Shown: positions 34,549 to 45,197 of the stretch, in pieces
Layout: each line of letters starts with the position of its first letter
Numbering within the stretch: position 1 is the stretch's first letter
Assembly: GCA_031261505.1 (NCBI GenBank)
Contig: JAISJN010000008.1
Coordinates: 124,001-188,000, forward strand
DNA from: Clostridioides sp.
GTDB lineage: Bacteria > Bacillota > Clostridia > Peptostreptococcales > Peptostreptococcaceae
Reading direction: 5' to 3'
Length of the DNA stretch: 64,000 bases
The notes under the pieces: model-generated
Database searches by the model: none
What the model saw: only the letters and a program-made list of their open reading frames with translations
Told to the model about the DNA's origin: nothing
Translations under genes and position numbers: made by a program

Positions 34549-35289
34549 TTATTCTAGATATTGGTTTCTAAGTTTTGAAAGTTGAGCCCTATCTAGACCG
34601 AATTCTACAAATAGATAATCTTCCACGCTTACGTAGTCGTCGTCTATCCTTTTGAACGCAGCACCTATATAATCCTCGTTTACACCAAAGACGTGGTTTA
34701 GTTTTTCTCTATCTACATCTTTAAACTCAGGTTTGTATTTTACAAATCTATCCACTTCCCCTTGTGCAAAGTCATTGCTCTTCATGTAATCCGCGTATAT
34801 ATTTTCCCTTGATACTCCGAGTATCATAAGTATGATAGCTGAACCAACTCCGGTTCTGTCCTTGCCTGCAGAACAGTGGTTTAAAACTGGAAGTCTGTCT
34901 TTATTTTTTACTATATCTACTAACTCCTTATATGCTTTATTATTCACTGGCAAATCGTAGTATCCTTCTTTTAATATGTTATATACTCCATTGTTGTTGA
35001 ACATTTTTTCTATCATTTCTTCCACTGAACCGAACTTTGAATTTCCAAATCCCTCTAGGCTCATAGCCGATATCCTGATATCTTTGATTCCTTCTATCAT
35101 GGTAGTAGGATGTTTTTTAGCCTCTTCATCACTTCTGAAATCCATAACTGTCCTTATCTTCAACTTCTTCATATCCGCTATATCCTCTTCGGATAAATTT
35201 TCCAAACTTCCAGATCTATAGAATAAATTCTTTTTTACAACTCTGCCGTCTTGCGTCTTGATTCCACCTAAATCTCTAAAATTTATCAT
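34549..35289 (-). CDS. Tyrosine-protein phosphatase family protein
   Basis: This is a 246-residue dual-specificity or LipA-like phosphatase. The signature HCSAGKDRTGVGSA near residue 138 is the Cys-x5-Arg P-loop, and NFRDLGGIKTQDGRVV at the N-terminus is typical of the family. Such enzymes dephosphorylate phosphotyrosine or phosphoinositide substrates; the bacterial substrate cannot be told. It starts only 12 bp after topB ends, so the two are probably one operon. Confidence 0.88.
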   Translation of the reverse strand: MINFRDLGGIKTQDGRVVKKNLFYRSGSLENLSEEDIADMKKLKIRTVMDFRSDEEAKKHPTTMIEGIKDIRISAMSLEGFGNSKFGSVEEMIEKMFNNNGVYNILKEGYYDLPVNNKAYKELVDIVKNKDRLPVLNHCSAGKDRTGVGSAIILMILGVSRENIYADYMKSNDFAQGEVDRFVKYKPEFKDVDREKLNHVFGVNEDYIGAAFKRIDDDYVSVEDYLFVEFGLDRAQLSKLRNQYLE

Positions 35290-35301
35290 ATCCTCACCCG
35301 C

Positions 35302-37416
35302 TTATTTTTTAAAGTTTTTGAGAGCCTCCGCAAATGGGTTGTTAAAGCTTTCTTGATTGCTATTTTGGCTCTTTAAATATTTATTTACATCTCTCTTTGA
35401 CGCCTTTGACTTCTCTGAATTTTTTCTCTTGTTGAATGCTGTAAGTTTTTCTCTATAACCACATCCACAGACAAACATCTTACCGTCACCCTCGCCTCGT
35501 AGTTCTAATTTTTTATGGCAGTTAGGGCATCTGGCGTTTGTAACCTGGGATACAGTCTTTCTAGTATTACATTCCCTGTCCATGCAGACTAGCATCTTAC
35601 CCCTCTTGCCATTTACCTCAAGCATGAACTTACCACATTCTGGGCATCTATTCTTTGTAAGATTATCGTGTTTAAACTTGCTATCGCTGTTTTTTACATC
35701 CTTTATAATTTCCCTTGTGTAACCCTTCATCTCTCCTAGGAACGCCTCTTTCTTAAGCCTTCCCTGTGAGATATCCATAAGTTTTCTCTCCCATGTAGAG
35801 GTCATCTTAGGAGATTTAAGATCCTGTGGAACTAGGTCTAAGAGCTGTTTACCCTTTGATGTGATGTATATGTCCTTCCCCTTCTTTTCCAGTAGGAATG
35901 AATTGAACAATTTTTCTATTATATCTGCCCTAGTAGCTACAGTTCCAAGTCCATTTTTCTCCATATGGGTCAAAAGCGTACCTTCATTGAGGTAGGCAGG
36001 AGGATTTGTCTTTCCTAAACTTATCTCTACCGACTGTACCTTTAGTACATCTCCAGACTTTAGATTTGGCATATACTGTACATCCTCATCATCTTCGTCC
36101 CTGTATATTTCCTTCCAGCCGAGACTGATGATTTTGTTTCCTGTAGCAGTAAACTGTTCTGTTCCAATTTTTCCAACTACCTTGGTATGTTCGTACTCAT
36201 ATGGATCCGAAAGCACTGATAGGAATCTTTTCACTACAAGGTCGAATATCTTCCTCTCTTTATCGCTTAAATCACCGATAAACGCTCTTTCTTCTGTTGG
36301 GATGATCGCGTGGTGATCTCCTACCTTTGAATTGTCTACAAACGATTTATTTGCTGTTATTCTTGTTTTGAGCAGTTTATTACACGCTCTGCTGTACTGG
36401 CTGAAATTCACAGCCTGTATCCTGTCTTTTAGCGTTGATACTATATCATCTGTAAGATATCTAGAATCAGTTCTAGGGTATGTCAGTACCTTGTGGTGCT
36501 CGTATAGTTTTTGCATGATTGACAAGGTCTCTTTTGCTGAAAATCCAAATATCTTGTTCGCGTCCCTCTGTAGCTCAGTGAGGTCGTAAAGTGCAGGTGA
36601 GTAAGTCTTTTTATCTGTCTTTTTGACCTCTGATATATTTAAGTCTTTTCCCTTTGACTTAGCCACTATATCCTCTATCTTTTTCTTGTCGAAGCTATTT
36701 CTCGCTCCCTTTTCGTCGCTCCAAGTGAATTTTATCTCAGAACTTCCCTTTATAGCTCTTAGATCAATTCCGAAATAATCCTTTGATTCAAAGTTCTGTA
36801 TTTCAGTCTCTCTTTCCTCTATGATCGAGAGAGTCGGAGTTTGTACCCTACCACATGAAAGCTGTGCATTGTACTTTGTCGTAAGCGCCCTAGTAGCGTT
36901 TATACCGACTATCCAATCCGCCTCAGCCCTCGCTATTGCTGAATAGTATAGGTTGTCGTACTCTTTTCCATCCCTTAGTTTTGCAAATCCTTCTTTTATA
37001 GCTTTATTGGTGCTAGAAGAAATCCAAAGTCTCTTTATCGGTTTTTCTGTATGCGCCTTCTCGATTATCCACCTTGCCACCAATTCTCCCTCTCTACCAG
37101 CGTCTGTCGCTATAACCACCTCTGATACGTCATTTCTGTTTAGCTGGCTTTTGACAGTGTTAAACTGTTTTGATGTTTTTTTAATTACAACTGTTTTCAA
37201 TTTGTTTGGCAACATCGGAAGGTCTTCAAGCCTCCACGCCTTGTATTTTTGATCGTAGGCCTCTGGGTCTGCAAGAGTCACCAAATGACCAAGCGCCCAA
37301 GTTACTATATATTTTGATCCTTCTATATATCCATTCTTTTCGTTTTTACACTCCAATACCTTGGCGATATCCCTACCGACCGATGGTTTTTCTGCTAATA
37401 CTAATATTTTTGCCAT
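35302..37416 (-). CDS. topB: DNA topoisomerase III
   Basis: This type IA topoisomerase decatenates and relaxes DNA. The 704 residues start with the TOPRIM domain (LVLAEKPSVGRDIAKVL, then ATDAGREGELVARWI). The catalytic tyrosine is in LTYPRTDSRYLTDD near residue 310. The C-terminus has two zinc-ribbon-like motifs (RCPECGKF...CMDREC and RCPNCHKK...CGCG) and a basic tail. It is transcribed ahead of the phosphatase gene. No conjugative or integrative element genes are adjacent, so this is probably the chromosomal enzyme. Confidence 0.95.
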   Translation of the reverse strand: MAKILVLAEKPSVGRDIAKVLECKNEKNGYIEGSKYIVTWALGHLVTLADPEAYDQKYKAWRLEDLPMLPNKLKTVVIKKTSKQFNTVKSQLNRNDVSEVVIATDAGREGELVARWIIEKAHTEKPIKRLWISSSTNKAIKEGFAKLRDGKEYDNLYYSAIARAEADWIVGINATRALTTKYNAQLSCGRVQTPTLSIIEERETEIQNFESKDYFGIDLRAIKGSSEIKFTWSDEKGARNSFDKKKIEDIVAKSKGKDLNISEVKKTDKKTYSPALYDLTELQRDANKIFGFSAKETLSIMQKLYEHHKVLTYPRTDSRYLTDDIVSTLKDRIQAVNFSQYSRACNKLLKTRITANKSFVDNSKVGDHHAIIPTEERAFIGDLSDKERKIFDLVVKRFLSVLSDPYEYEHTKVVGKIGTEQFTATGNKIISLGWKEIYRDEDDEDVQYMPNLKSGDVLKVQSVEISLGKTNPPAYLNEGTLLTHMEKNGLGTVATRADIIEKLFNSFLLEKKGKDIYITSKGKQLLDLVPQDLKSPKMTSTWERKLMDISQGRLKKEAFLGEMKGYTREIIKDVKNSDSKFKHDNLTKNRCPECGKFMLEVNGKRGKMLVCMDRECNTRKTVSQVTNARCPNCHKKLELRGEGDGKMFVCGCGYREKLTAFNKRKNSEKSKASKRDVNKYLKSQNSNQESFNNPFAEALKNFKK

Positions 37417-37648
37417 ATATACCTCCGATTCATTGATAATTCATCCCTACCGATTTTGTTACCGCACTGTTTTTTATTTTTGCATACGGTTTAACAGGAT
37501 TACATTTACAATCAATAAATTTCCCTATCTATATATTCTACCTATTTTTTTGTTTTTTTTAAAGCTTTATTAATTTATCTTTATAAAATAAAAGAACAAG
37601 AGGGCCATTATTTGCCATCTTGTTCTTAATTTGTCCTGTATTTATTTC

Positions 37649-38374
37649 TTAATTAAAATCTACTAATTCCAAATATCCACTTGGATGGAAGTAGTAAACT
37701 TCAGATGTGTTTTTATCTACAAAGTACGCTAAGTCGCCGTCTACCATTGGTAGGTATACATATCCACTATGTCCATGGTCTCTTATGTATTCAAAATCAT
37801 TTTCATCGCCTTGGTAGCTGAAGTCCACATCTGGTAGTTTTTTCTTTAGTAGCTCATATGCGCCCTCTTTTGTCATTCCAGATTTCGCTTCTGAGTTGTT
37901 TGAGTCCTTATCTTCTTCTATACCCTTAGCTTTATCTGTGTCTTTAGCCTTGTCCTTGTCGACATTATTTACACTGTCTGCTGTCTTGTCTTCTTCGGCG
38001 TCTTTAGCCTTTTCTTTATTCTTTGCTTTATCTTTGTCAACCGATTTATCTTTATTTTTTGCACTGTCTTTTTCTTTATCTGCATTTTTTACTTTTTCTT
38101 TTGCTCTATCAGCATTTTTTGCTTTGTCTGCCGATTTATCTTTATTAGTAGTTGCCTTATCTTTATCGTCATCTATGTTTTTAGCCTCGTCTTTTTTAGA
38201 CTCGCTATCTATGTCATTTTTGACTGTTTTATTATCTACAATAGTTGCTTCCTTTGCAGAAGGAGCCGATCCTTTTGTTATTTCTTCTCCGTAGCTTGTA
38301 TTTTTGATTGAACTTCCTACAAACAAACTCATAACTAGTACCAATCCTACAGTTAGTAATTTTTTCATTTTCAT
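37649..38374 (-). CDS. Secreted protein with a KDKAK-type low-complexity region
   Basis: It is 241 residues from MKMKKLLTVGLVLVMSLFVG, a clear signal peptide. GAGGGGCG lies 7-8 bp before this ATG; the open frame continues 7 codons upstream. Residues 50-165 are an extremely Lys/Asp/Ala-rich linker made of DKDKAKN-like repeats. The last 75 residues form a compact domain (EGAYELLKKKLPDVDFSYQG, then YVYLPMVDGDLAYFVDKNTSEVYYFHPSG) of unknown type. The layout is secreted, charged spacer, small globular domain, suggesting a wall-spanning or surface protein. Confidence 0.75.
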   Translation of the reverse strand: MKMKKLLTVGLVLVMSLFVGSSIKNTSYGEEITKGSAPSAKEATIVDNKTVKNDIDSESKKDEAKNIDDDKDKATTNKDKSADKAKNADRAKEKVKNADKEKDSAKNKDKSVDKDKAKNKEKAKDAEEDKTADSVNNVDKDKAKDTDKAKGIEEDKDSNNSEAKSGMTKEGAYELLKKKLPDVDFSYQGDENDFEYIRDHGHSGYVYLPMVDGDLAYFVDKNTSEVYYFHPSGYLELVDFN

Positions 38375-38533
38375 AATTATCGCCCCTCTTTGCATTAAAT
38401 TTCATACAATTCCTTGTTTTTAGTATAACTTAATTCTATCACAAAGATTCGTGGCAGTCAGTTACACTCGTGTTACCTGAGATTACAGATTTGTAAATAC
38501 AGTTACACTCGTGTTACCTTTCTTAAGAAAATA

Positions 38534-40024
38534 TTAAAATTGGATTAAGTTATAAGCACTCAAGAATTTCTTTAATTCGCTGTAGATATTGCTAGCTCCT
38601 CCTCTTTCGTTTGATTCTATATTTAGCACTAGCAGAGGCTCGTGAAGTGATATCCTTGCTAGGAACCATCCATTTCCACTCATTTCATCGCAGTTTACCC
38701 TAACTCCCTCGTAGTTTTTAGGTGCTTGCGACCAGCCCTCGAATTTCGATACATATTCCTTTAAGTCTTCTATTATTCCCTGTGCATATGGTTTGAAATC
38801 CTCCACTTCTATGCTTATCCTGTGTTCTTCGCTTTCTAGTGGTTCTTCTAAGTCTGCTATGAGGTCCATAACTGTGAGGTTTCTTTCTTTGAGTCTAGCC
38901 ACTTCTATTAATATCTTTGCTATTAGATACGAACCGTCGTCTAAGAAGTAGTTTTCTTCAAGAGCCGCATGACCGGATGTCTCTATCGCTATATACGATT
39001 TTTCGCCCTGAGCATTTAATCTTATAGCTTCATTTATTACGTTTTTGTACCCTCTCTTGAATCTATGGTGAACTCCTCCATTTGATTCGATGAATTTTGT
39101 AAGCCCATCTGAGGTTATAGAGTCTGTTACGATAGTCGAGTTCGGGTGCTCATTTAATATTATCTTAGATATAAGTGCTATCAAGGCGTTTGTGTTTATT
39201 GATTTGCCACCTCTGCCAACCAATGCCGCTCTGTCTACATCTGTATCAAAGATTATACCTATATCACTCTCATTGGCTACTACGGCGTCACATGCGCTCT
39301 TCATAGCTTCCTTGTTTTCTGGATTAGGTATGTGATTTGGGAACATTCCGTCTGGATTTAAAAACTGGCTTCCAGTCGTATCTGCACCTAGAACAGCTAG
39401 TATTTTATCTTCAAAAAATCCTCCCGCTCCGTTTCCAGCGTCTACTAGTATCTTTGTACCTAGAAGTGGTTTATCGTAGTTCTCAGATGAATTCACTTCA
39501 CTTCTTATCTTATCTACTAATAATTTTGAGTAGTCTTCTATTAGATTTCTGACTTCGACCTCTCCATTATGCTCTATATGTTCCTCTTTTAAATCTATAG
39601 AGCTCGCTATAGTCAATATCTCGGTTATATCTGATTTTTCAAGTCCTCCGTCTTTAGTGAAGAACTTAAATCCATTGTGGTAGTACGGAAGGTGACTCGC
39701 CGTAATCATGACTGCTCCATCGCAGTTGTAACCGTCCATCACCGTTGTCATGAACATAGCTGGCGTAGTAGCCATCTCGCAGTCTAGAACCTGCACTCCT
39801 TCGCTTGTAAGTGCATCTATTCCTATCTCTCTAAACTCAGTTCCTGTTATCCTTGAATCCGTCCCTATAGCTATCTTTATTTCCATTTTATCCGACTTCG
39901 ATCCCAACCACTCGTTAAACGCTAGAAATATTCTCTTTACTCTATCAGGTGTTAGATTTACTTCCTTCTCGTCGTTTTGACAGGCAATTCCTCTAATATC
40001 AGATCCATTTTGTAATTTTAACAT
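38534..40024 (-). CDS. Phosphohexomutase (phosphomannomutase/phosphoglucomutase family)
   Basis: This alpha-D-phosphohexomutase moves phosphate between C1 and C6 of hexose phosphates. The 496 residues show the phosphoserine loop VMITASHLPYYHNGFKFF near residue 105, the metal loop FDTDVDRAALVG near residue 260, and the sugar-binding ETSGHAALEENYFLDDGSY near residue 350. Phosphomannomutase and phosphoglucomutase cannot be told apart from these motifs. It stands alone between the secreted protein and guaB, with a GGGGTGG ribosome site. Confidence 0.88.
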   Translation of the reverse strand: MLKLQNGSDIRGIACQNDEKEVNLTPDRVKRIFLAFNEWLGSKSDKMEIKIAIGTDSRITGTEFREIGIDALTSEGVQVLDCEMATTPAMFMTTVMDGYNCDGAVMITASHLPYYHNGFKFFTKDGGLEKSDITEILTIASSIDLKEEHIEHNGEVEVRNLIEDYSKLLVDKIRSEVNSSENYDKPLLGTKILVDAGNGAGGFFEDKILAVLGADTTGSQFLNPDGMFPNHIPNPENKEAMKSACDAVVANESDIGIIFDTDVDRAALVGRGGKSINTNALIALISKIILNEHPNSTIVTDSITSDGLTKFIESNGGVHHRFKRGYKNVINEAIRLNAQGEKSYIAIETSGHAALEENYFLDDGSYLIAKILIEVARLKERNLTVMDLIADLEEPLESEEHRISIEVEDFKPYAQGIIEDLKEYVSKFEGWSQAPKNYEGVRVNCDEMSGNGWFLARISLHEPLLVLNIESNERGGASNIYSELKKFLSAYNLIQF

Positions 40025-40505
40025 TTATATACCACCCCTTCATTATTAACTATCTATTGTAGTTTAATCTGTTCACAAACTAAATTTATCTATCTTTTTA
40101 GGCTATTTAGGCGCTCATCAGTTAATTTTTTATCGTACTTATTAACCTATGATATCGCTAATCTATCGCCTTTTTTCAACTTTTTTCACGATTTTGGCTT
40201 TTTTCTTAAATTAATCCTTTTGAAAAGCCCTTCAATCATATATAATATATAATAATTATATGTGTTGTGTCTAGCATTTGACAAAATATCTATTATATTT
40301 TAAAATAGATATAATTTTTATACTAAAATAAGTTATAATAGATAATATCTATTTAATGGAGATTGAGCATTTCAGATGTGGATTATCCACACTGAAGCAG
40401 TAATTACCATATCGAATTACATTAAGTTGAATATTTCTCAATTATTGTCTATGTTAAATACAACTTAACAGTTAATACTTAAAAACTAAAAGGAGATGAT
40501 TTTTC
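40025..40505. other. AT-rich divergent intergenic region before guaB
   Basis: This gap serves the divergent phosphohexomutase and guaB genes. TTGACA at 40278-40283 with TAAAAT 17 bp later is a possible plus-strand promoter. A decayed left half of the dispersed element (TTTAATGGAGATTGAGC and a GTGGATTATCCAC hairpin) lies at about 40352-40400. I did not recognise a purine riboswitch. Nothing else was seen. Confidence 0.5.
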
Positions 40506-42005
40506 GTGGCATTTTATTTTCCCACACCATCATATACATTTAGTGAGTTCTTGCTAGTTCCAGGATACTCATCAGCTGAATGTATACCAGCAAACGTAAG
40601 CTTAAAGACACCTGTTGTCAAATTCAAAAAAGGTGAAGAACCTGCCCTAACCATGAATGTACCGATGACTTCTGCCATAATGCAATCTGTCTCAGATGAT
40701 AAGATGGCTGTTGCACTTGCAAAAGAAGGTGGAATATCTTTTATATACGGATCTCAATCAATTGAAAGTCAAGCTGCTATGGTTGCAAGAGTTAAATCTC
40801 ACAAGGCTGGATTTGTAGTTAGCTGCTCAAATCTTACACCTGAAAACACATTGGCTGACGTTTTAGCTTTAAAAGAAAAGAACGGATTTTCAACTATGCC
40901 CGTAACTGATGACGGTACTGAAAACGGAAAGCTTGTAGGTATAGTTACAAGCAGAGACTACAGAGTTAGTCGTATGTCTGATGACGAAAAAGTCGCTGAC
41001 TTCATGACTCCACTCAAAGATCTTATCACCGCTGGCAAGGACGCTACTTTGAAGGATGCAAACAATATAATATGGGAACATAAATTGAATTCTCTTCCAG
41101 TAGTTGATGACGACGGGAAATTAATGTATATGGTCTTCAGAAAAGACTACGATACAAACAAAGAAAATCCTCTTGAGTTATTAGACTCATCAAAGAGATA
41201 TGTAGTAGGTGCTGGTATAAATACTAGAGACTACGCCGAGCGTGTTCCAGCCCTCGTTGAAGCTGGTGCTGACGTGCTATGTATAGACTCTTCAGAAGGA
41301 TTCTCTGAATGGCAAAAACTTACTATAGACTACATCCGTGAAACTTACGGTGACGATGTTAAAATCGGTGCTGGTAATGTAGTTGACAAAGAAGCTTTCT
41401 TATACCTAGCTGAAGCTGGTGCTGACTTCATAAAAGTTGGTATAGGCGGTGGCTCAATCTGTATCACTCGTGAACAAAAAGGTATAGGTAGAGGACAGGC
41501 TAGCTCAATAATAGAAGTTGCTGCAGCTAGAGATGAATACTTCGAGAAAACAGGAGTGTACATCCCTATATGTTCAGACGGTGGTATAGTATACGACCAC
41601 CATATAACTCTTGCTCTTGCAATGGGTTCTGACTTTGTAATGCTTGGTAGATACTTCTCTAGATTCGATGAGAGTCCAACTAACAAGGTAACTATAAACG
41701 GAAATTACATGAAGGAATATTGGGGCGAAGGTTCTGCTCGTGCTAGAAACTGGCAGAGATATGACTTAGGTGGAGATTCTAAGTTATCTTTCGAAGAAGG
41801 TGTCGACTCATATGTGCCATACGCTGGACCTCTTAAGGACAACGTGAATATGAGTTTGATGAAGGTTAGATCTACTATGTGCAACTGTGGAGCACTTAAT
41901 ATACCTGACTTCCAAAAGAACGCTAAGTTAACTCTAATATCTTCTACTAGTATAGTCGAAGGTGGAGCTCACGACGTAATTCTTAAAGACAATAGAAACT
42001 TATAG
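40506..42005 (+). CDS. guaB: IMP dehydrogenase
   Basis: This enzyme oxidises IMP to XMP, the committing step to GMP. The 499-residue TIM barrel carries two CBS domains (about residues 110-225, with MPVTDDG and [12 protein letters not shown]). The catalytic cysteine loop is [16 protein letters not shown] near residue 325, with [10 protein letters not shown] and [11 protein letters not shown] later. It starts with GTG behind AAGGAGATG. The Ser/Ile/Cys loop and the C-terminal layout fit the shorter eukaryote-like IMPDH group somewhat better than the common bacterial form. A strong terminator follows. Confidence 0.92.
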   Translation: MAFYFPTPSYTFSEFLLVPGYSSAECIPANVSLKTPVVKFKKGEEPALTMNVPMTSAIMQSVSDDKMAVALAKEGGISFIYGSQSIESQAAMVARVKSHKAGFVVSCSNLTPENTLADVLALKEKNGFSTMPVTDDGTENGKLVGIVTSRDYRVSRMSDDEKVADFMTPLKDLITAGKDATLKDANNIIWEHKLNSLPVVDDDGKLMYMVFRKDYDTNKENPLELLDSSKRYVVGAGINTRDYAERVPALVEAGADVLCIDSSEGFSEWQKLTIDYIRETYGDDVKIGAGNVVDKEAFLYLAEAGADFIKVGIGGGSICITREQKGIGRGQASSIIEVAAARDEYFEKTGVYIPICSDGGIVYDHHITLALAMGSDFVMLGRYFSRFDESPTNKVTINGNYMKEYWGEGSARARNWQRYDLGGDSKLSFEEGVDSYVPYAGPLKDNVNMSLMKVRSTMCNCGALNIPDFQKNAKLTLISSTSIVEGGAHDVILKDNRNL

Positions 42006-42055
42006 AAATTTTTATAGATTTGAATTGCCGTAGATAGCTTTATTATGACAATTCA

Positions 42056-42099
42056 AAAAGGAGAAATTGATTGGCGACCGATCAATTTCTCCTTTTTTG
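42056..42099 (+). terminator. Bidirectional terminator between guaB and grdD
   Basis: A near-perfect AAAAAGGAGAAATTGAT/ATCAATTTCTCCTTTTTT stem serves the converging guaB and glycine reductase units. Confidence 0.93.
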
Positions 42100-42141
42100 T
42101 TGTTTCTAAGCATACATATATCCCGACCTAAAGAGATTAGG

Positions 42142-43287
42142 CTAATTTGCTGTGTAGCCGCTCTTTATAAGCGTTTCCTTTGCCGAGTCGTACTTATCTT
42201 CGTTTACAAGTATTATAGGTCCCGCGCAGCCCATTCCACTCTCAGCGTATGTTCCATTTTTCCATAGTACTTGAACAGCGTCCTCTAGTTCCATTACATC
42301 TATGCCGTTTATCTGTGCTGTTACAACTTCTCTATTTGGAGCCACTACTTCCTCTGCTGGCTTTGATTCTTTATTTACAACATTTGAAATCAATTCATCC
42401 AACTTAGCAGACTTAGCATTTGCAAACTCGGTTCTCGCTCTCTCTGAAACTCCACCTACAGATACTTCGTAGGCATACTTCAATGCATTTGCAATAACTG
42501 GAGCTCCGGATGCACGTGATACGATGAGTATTTTTCTATCATAAGCTTCGCCTACTCCAGGTCCGTATCCAAATCCTTGTGCTTCGTAGTCTCCCCCAGT
42601 ATTAAACGAAGAAAATACCTTCATGAGTAAGTTACCTGTCAGCGTATCCGTTACCATTATGTCTGGTGCTCCTACGATCAGGTCGTTCCCTCTCATTACG
42701 CATCCTCCGTCAGCTCTCACCGACTCTGCGAAATCTATTTCGTATCCATTTGACTGTAGTTCTTTTAATATTTTTTCAACCTGGCGAGATCCGTCCACGT
42801 TTAAAATACCAACCGATGGCTTTTCTATACCTATTGATTTAGCTGTAGCTATTCCTGCGATTGCATTTCTAACCATAGCTTCTATTCTATTGGTAGCACT
42901 TGTTCCAGTAGTTGTCGCTATTATCATCTCTCTACCCCTACCAGGAGTTATAACTCTACCTACAGTGGATACGCCTATTGGGAAGTTATGGTGCATTGTG
43001 ACACAGGCGTCGATAAAACCTGAATCAAGCAATTCTGCCATCTTAGCGTGCATTTCTTCTTCATCTGCTACTTCCACTACCTCAAATTCGTCGCTCTCAC
43101 GTTTATCTCCTATTAAAACTATATCAAACAATCCAGATTTAGCGAGCCTAGCGCCGTTCATTAGGTTTTCTTCGCCGTGTTCGCTGCCGAGTGTCGTAAG
43201 TCCAATTCTAAGTTTTTTTGCGAACTCGCCTCTTTCAATTGCGTCGGCAACTTCAAATAATACATCTGAAATCACATTTTTAGACAT
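42142..43287 (-). CDS. grdD: Glycine reductase complex protein C, GrdD subunit
   Basis: With GrdC it accepts the carboxymethyl-seleno group from protein A as an acetyl thioester and releases acetyl phosphate. The 381 residues resemble phosphate acyltransferase/PlsX folds (GLTTLGSEHGEENLMNGARLA near the start, VGILNVDGSRQVEK). A short C-terminal region with a conserved Cys in GMGCAGPIILV follows. GGGGGG lies before the ATG, 12 bp after grdC. It is the last gene of the operon. Confidence 0.93.
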   Translation of the reverse strand: MSKNVISDVLFEVADAIERGEFAKKLRIGLTTLGSEHGEENLMNGARLAKSGLFDIVLIGDKRESDEFEVVEVADEEEMHAKMAELLDSGFIDACVTMHHNFPIGVSTVGRVITPGRGREMIIATTTGTSATNRIEAMVRNAIAGIATAKSIGIEKPSVGILNVDGSRQVEKILKELQSNGYEIDFAESVRADGGCVMRGNDLIVGAPDIMVTDTLTGNLLMKVFSSFNTGGDYEAQGFGYGPGVGEAYDRKILIVSRASGAPVIANALKYAYEVSVGGVSERARTEFANAKSAKLDELISNVVNKESKPAEEVVAPNREVVTAQINGIDVMELEDAVQVLWKNGTYAESGMGCAGPIILVNEDKYDSAKETLIKSGYTAN

Positions 43288-43299
43288 ATGAACACCCCC

Positions 43300-44838
43300 C
43301 TATTCTTCTGAAATACCTTGAGCTAATTTTCTTATTGCATCAGCGAGAACTTTTTTGATTTCATCGCTCGATACTCCCGTATTTGCTGGTTCTTCAACAA
43401 CTCCACTGTTTCTTTCTACTATTACAGAAACACCGTCGAATAGGTTTGTCATCCTTCCTAGGAATAGACTTCCTTTACCTACTATCATAGCCCTGTTTAC
43501 ATCACCAGTAGTCATGTCGTCTATTGCGAAACCGGCATAAGGTATTCCCGATGGTATATGTCCCTGAGTTGGCGCCCATCCTGGTAGACCCTTTTCAGAT
43601 ACAAATGTTTTTAATTCTTTCTTTTCTAGGTCGCCGCGTTTAACTCCTAGAGCACCTATCATCTTGTAGTTTGACTCTGGAACATCTCCTGCACCGGCTG
43701 GTTTTGTTATATCAGGATTTTGCATTTCTACTGAGTATACGTCTACATCAGTTATCTTGAGTCCACCCTTATCGAGGGCAGTTGTTATAAGAGATGTCAT
43801 AACAGCCTGTGGAGCCGATCCTGTTCCAACAGTGTGTTTACCTGTCAAGTCCGTTCTTACAACTGGACTTACTCCGTCGTTTTCTGTTATAAGAACCGCA
43901 AATCCACCTAGCACGTCCTCAAGTACTGGAAGTCCTTTTTTAACATGGTCTTTTGCATTCATTCCAAGTTTTGCACTAGCTCCACCAGCTACTATTAGAA
44001 CTGATTTGTACACACCTGATTTAACTAGGGCTGATGCGTTTATAAGCGCGTGAGTTGGGGCTGCACAGAATCCTCTAGTATCTGAACCCGTTGCATTCTT
44101 TAATCCAACTATTTCAGCTATTGATTTTGCGAAGTTACCTCCACCTCTTTGGTTCATATCACCGCAGGCTTCTTCTGAACACTCGATTACATAGTCTATA
44201 GATTCTGGGTCTACTCCACTGTGTCTAAGCATTTGTAGTCCAGCTAGTACTCCTGAAGCCTTAACTACTAGATTTTCAAACATTGTATGTGCTGATAGGT
44301 TTATATCGACATCGTGCGCTGCTTTCACGTATCCCACCAATTTATCATTTTGGTATAGCCCTTCTGCAACGTGTCTCTCCAATAACTCCTTGCCTTCTTC
44401 TATATCATCACCCTTTATTTTATCCAAAAATGGAGCCATTTCAGGGTAGTTCTTTTCAATCTTAGGTTTTACTTCATTTACAAATTCATCCGATAGTTTC
44501 ACAAGGTCGAACACATCAGATATTTGCATAAAAGCTAGAAACTCATCTTGTGGCATGATTTCACCGAATTTACCATTTCTCTGGCCTTCAATTTTATGTT
44601 GACACCAAGGCATTTCTAAACCTCTTAGGTCTTCTGGTCTATTGTTTCCTATGTAGACCTGGTTTGGCATATAGTTTACTACGTCTTCGTAACTTCTTAT
44701 ATGGCTGTCTATTTCTTTTAGGAACTCTGAATCTGGATTTGTCTGCATTTCTACCTGGCATGTCGTTCCATTTCTAACTATCATATCTGGAGTATGTACT
44801 AGTACATATCCCGCGCTTTTTATTACTGGAAAACTCAT
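43300..44838 (-). CDS. grdC: Glycine reductase complex protein C, GrdC subunit
   Basis: This is the large subunit of protein C, 512 residues, with a thiolase/KAS III-like fold. Conserved features include YVIECSEEACGDMNQRGGGNFAKSIAEIVG near residue 215 and the reactive cysteine in DTRGFCAAPTHALINA near residue 258. The GrdC/GrdD pair makes acetyl phosphate, which acetate kinase converts to ATP. TTTGGAGGTG precedes the ATG. A 360-bp gap with two hairpins separates it from grdB, so the protein C genes may be set at a different level. Confidence 0.94.
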   Translation of the reverse strand: MSFPVIKSAGYVLVHTPDMIVRNGTTCQVEMQTNPDSEFLKEIDSHIRSYEDVVNYMPNQVYIGNNRPEDLRGLEMPWCQHKIEGQRNGKFGEIMPQDEFLAFMQISDVFDLVKLSDEFVNEVKPKIEKNYPEMAPFLDKIKGDDIEEGKELLERHVAEGLYQNDKLVGYVKAAHDVDINLSAHTMFENLVVKASGVLAGLQMLRHSGVDPESIDYVIECSEEACGDMNQRGGGNFAKSIAEIVGLKNATGSDTRGFCAAPTHALINASALVKSGVYKSVLIVAGGASAKLGMNAKDHVKKGLPVLEDVLGGFAVLITENDGVSPVVRTDLTGKHTVGTGSAPQAVMTSLITTALDKGGLKITDVDVYSVEMQNPDITKPAGAGDVPESNYKMIGALGVKRGDLEKKELKTFVSEKGLPGWAPTQGHIPSGIPYAGFAIDDMTTGDVNRAMIVGKGSLFLGRMTNLFDGVSVIVERNSGVVEEPANTGVSSDEIKKVLADAIRKLAQGISEE

Positions 44839-45197
44839 CTTAGCACCTCCAAAATTTATTTGTTATTCTTTATTAAACTCATTTACGCATTGTGTTTCTA
44901 TATGAAATATATTTTTGCAAACGTATTTCTAGACGCCTTACTTTTGTATATAATAACTTTGTATAGATTAACTTATATTACTTACTTCTGTATAAAACTA
45001 GTTTCTTTTCTAAATATACGTTGAATTCCGTGACTCCACGGAATTCAACGCCTATAAATTAAACTTTTAAGGAATTTTAGTGTATTGTTGATATTCTAGC
45101 TTAAATTGATACTTACTATTAACTTGTGTGTTGTTTTGTTGTATAATAGTATATACTTTACGTGTCCGAAGACCTGTCGACTGGGAATCGACAATTA
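44839..45197. other. grdB-grdC intercistronic region
   Basis: This AT-rich gap inside the grd operon contains two inverted repeats (45023-45051 and 45169-45207) and no gene. It could hold an internal promoter, RNA-processing sites or an attenuator, but no clear promoter was identified. Confidence 0.55.
45023..45051 (-). other. Perfect 13-bp palindrome between grdB and grdC
   Basis: GTTGAATTCCGTG/CACGGAATTCAAC with a 3-nt loop. No T-run follows on minus, so it is more likely an RNA-processing or stability hairpin than a terminator. Confidence 0.7.
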
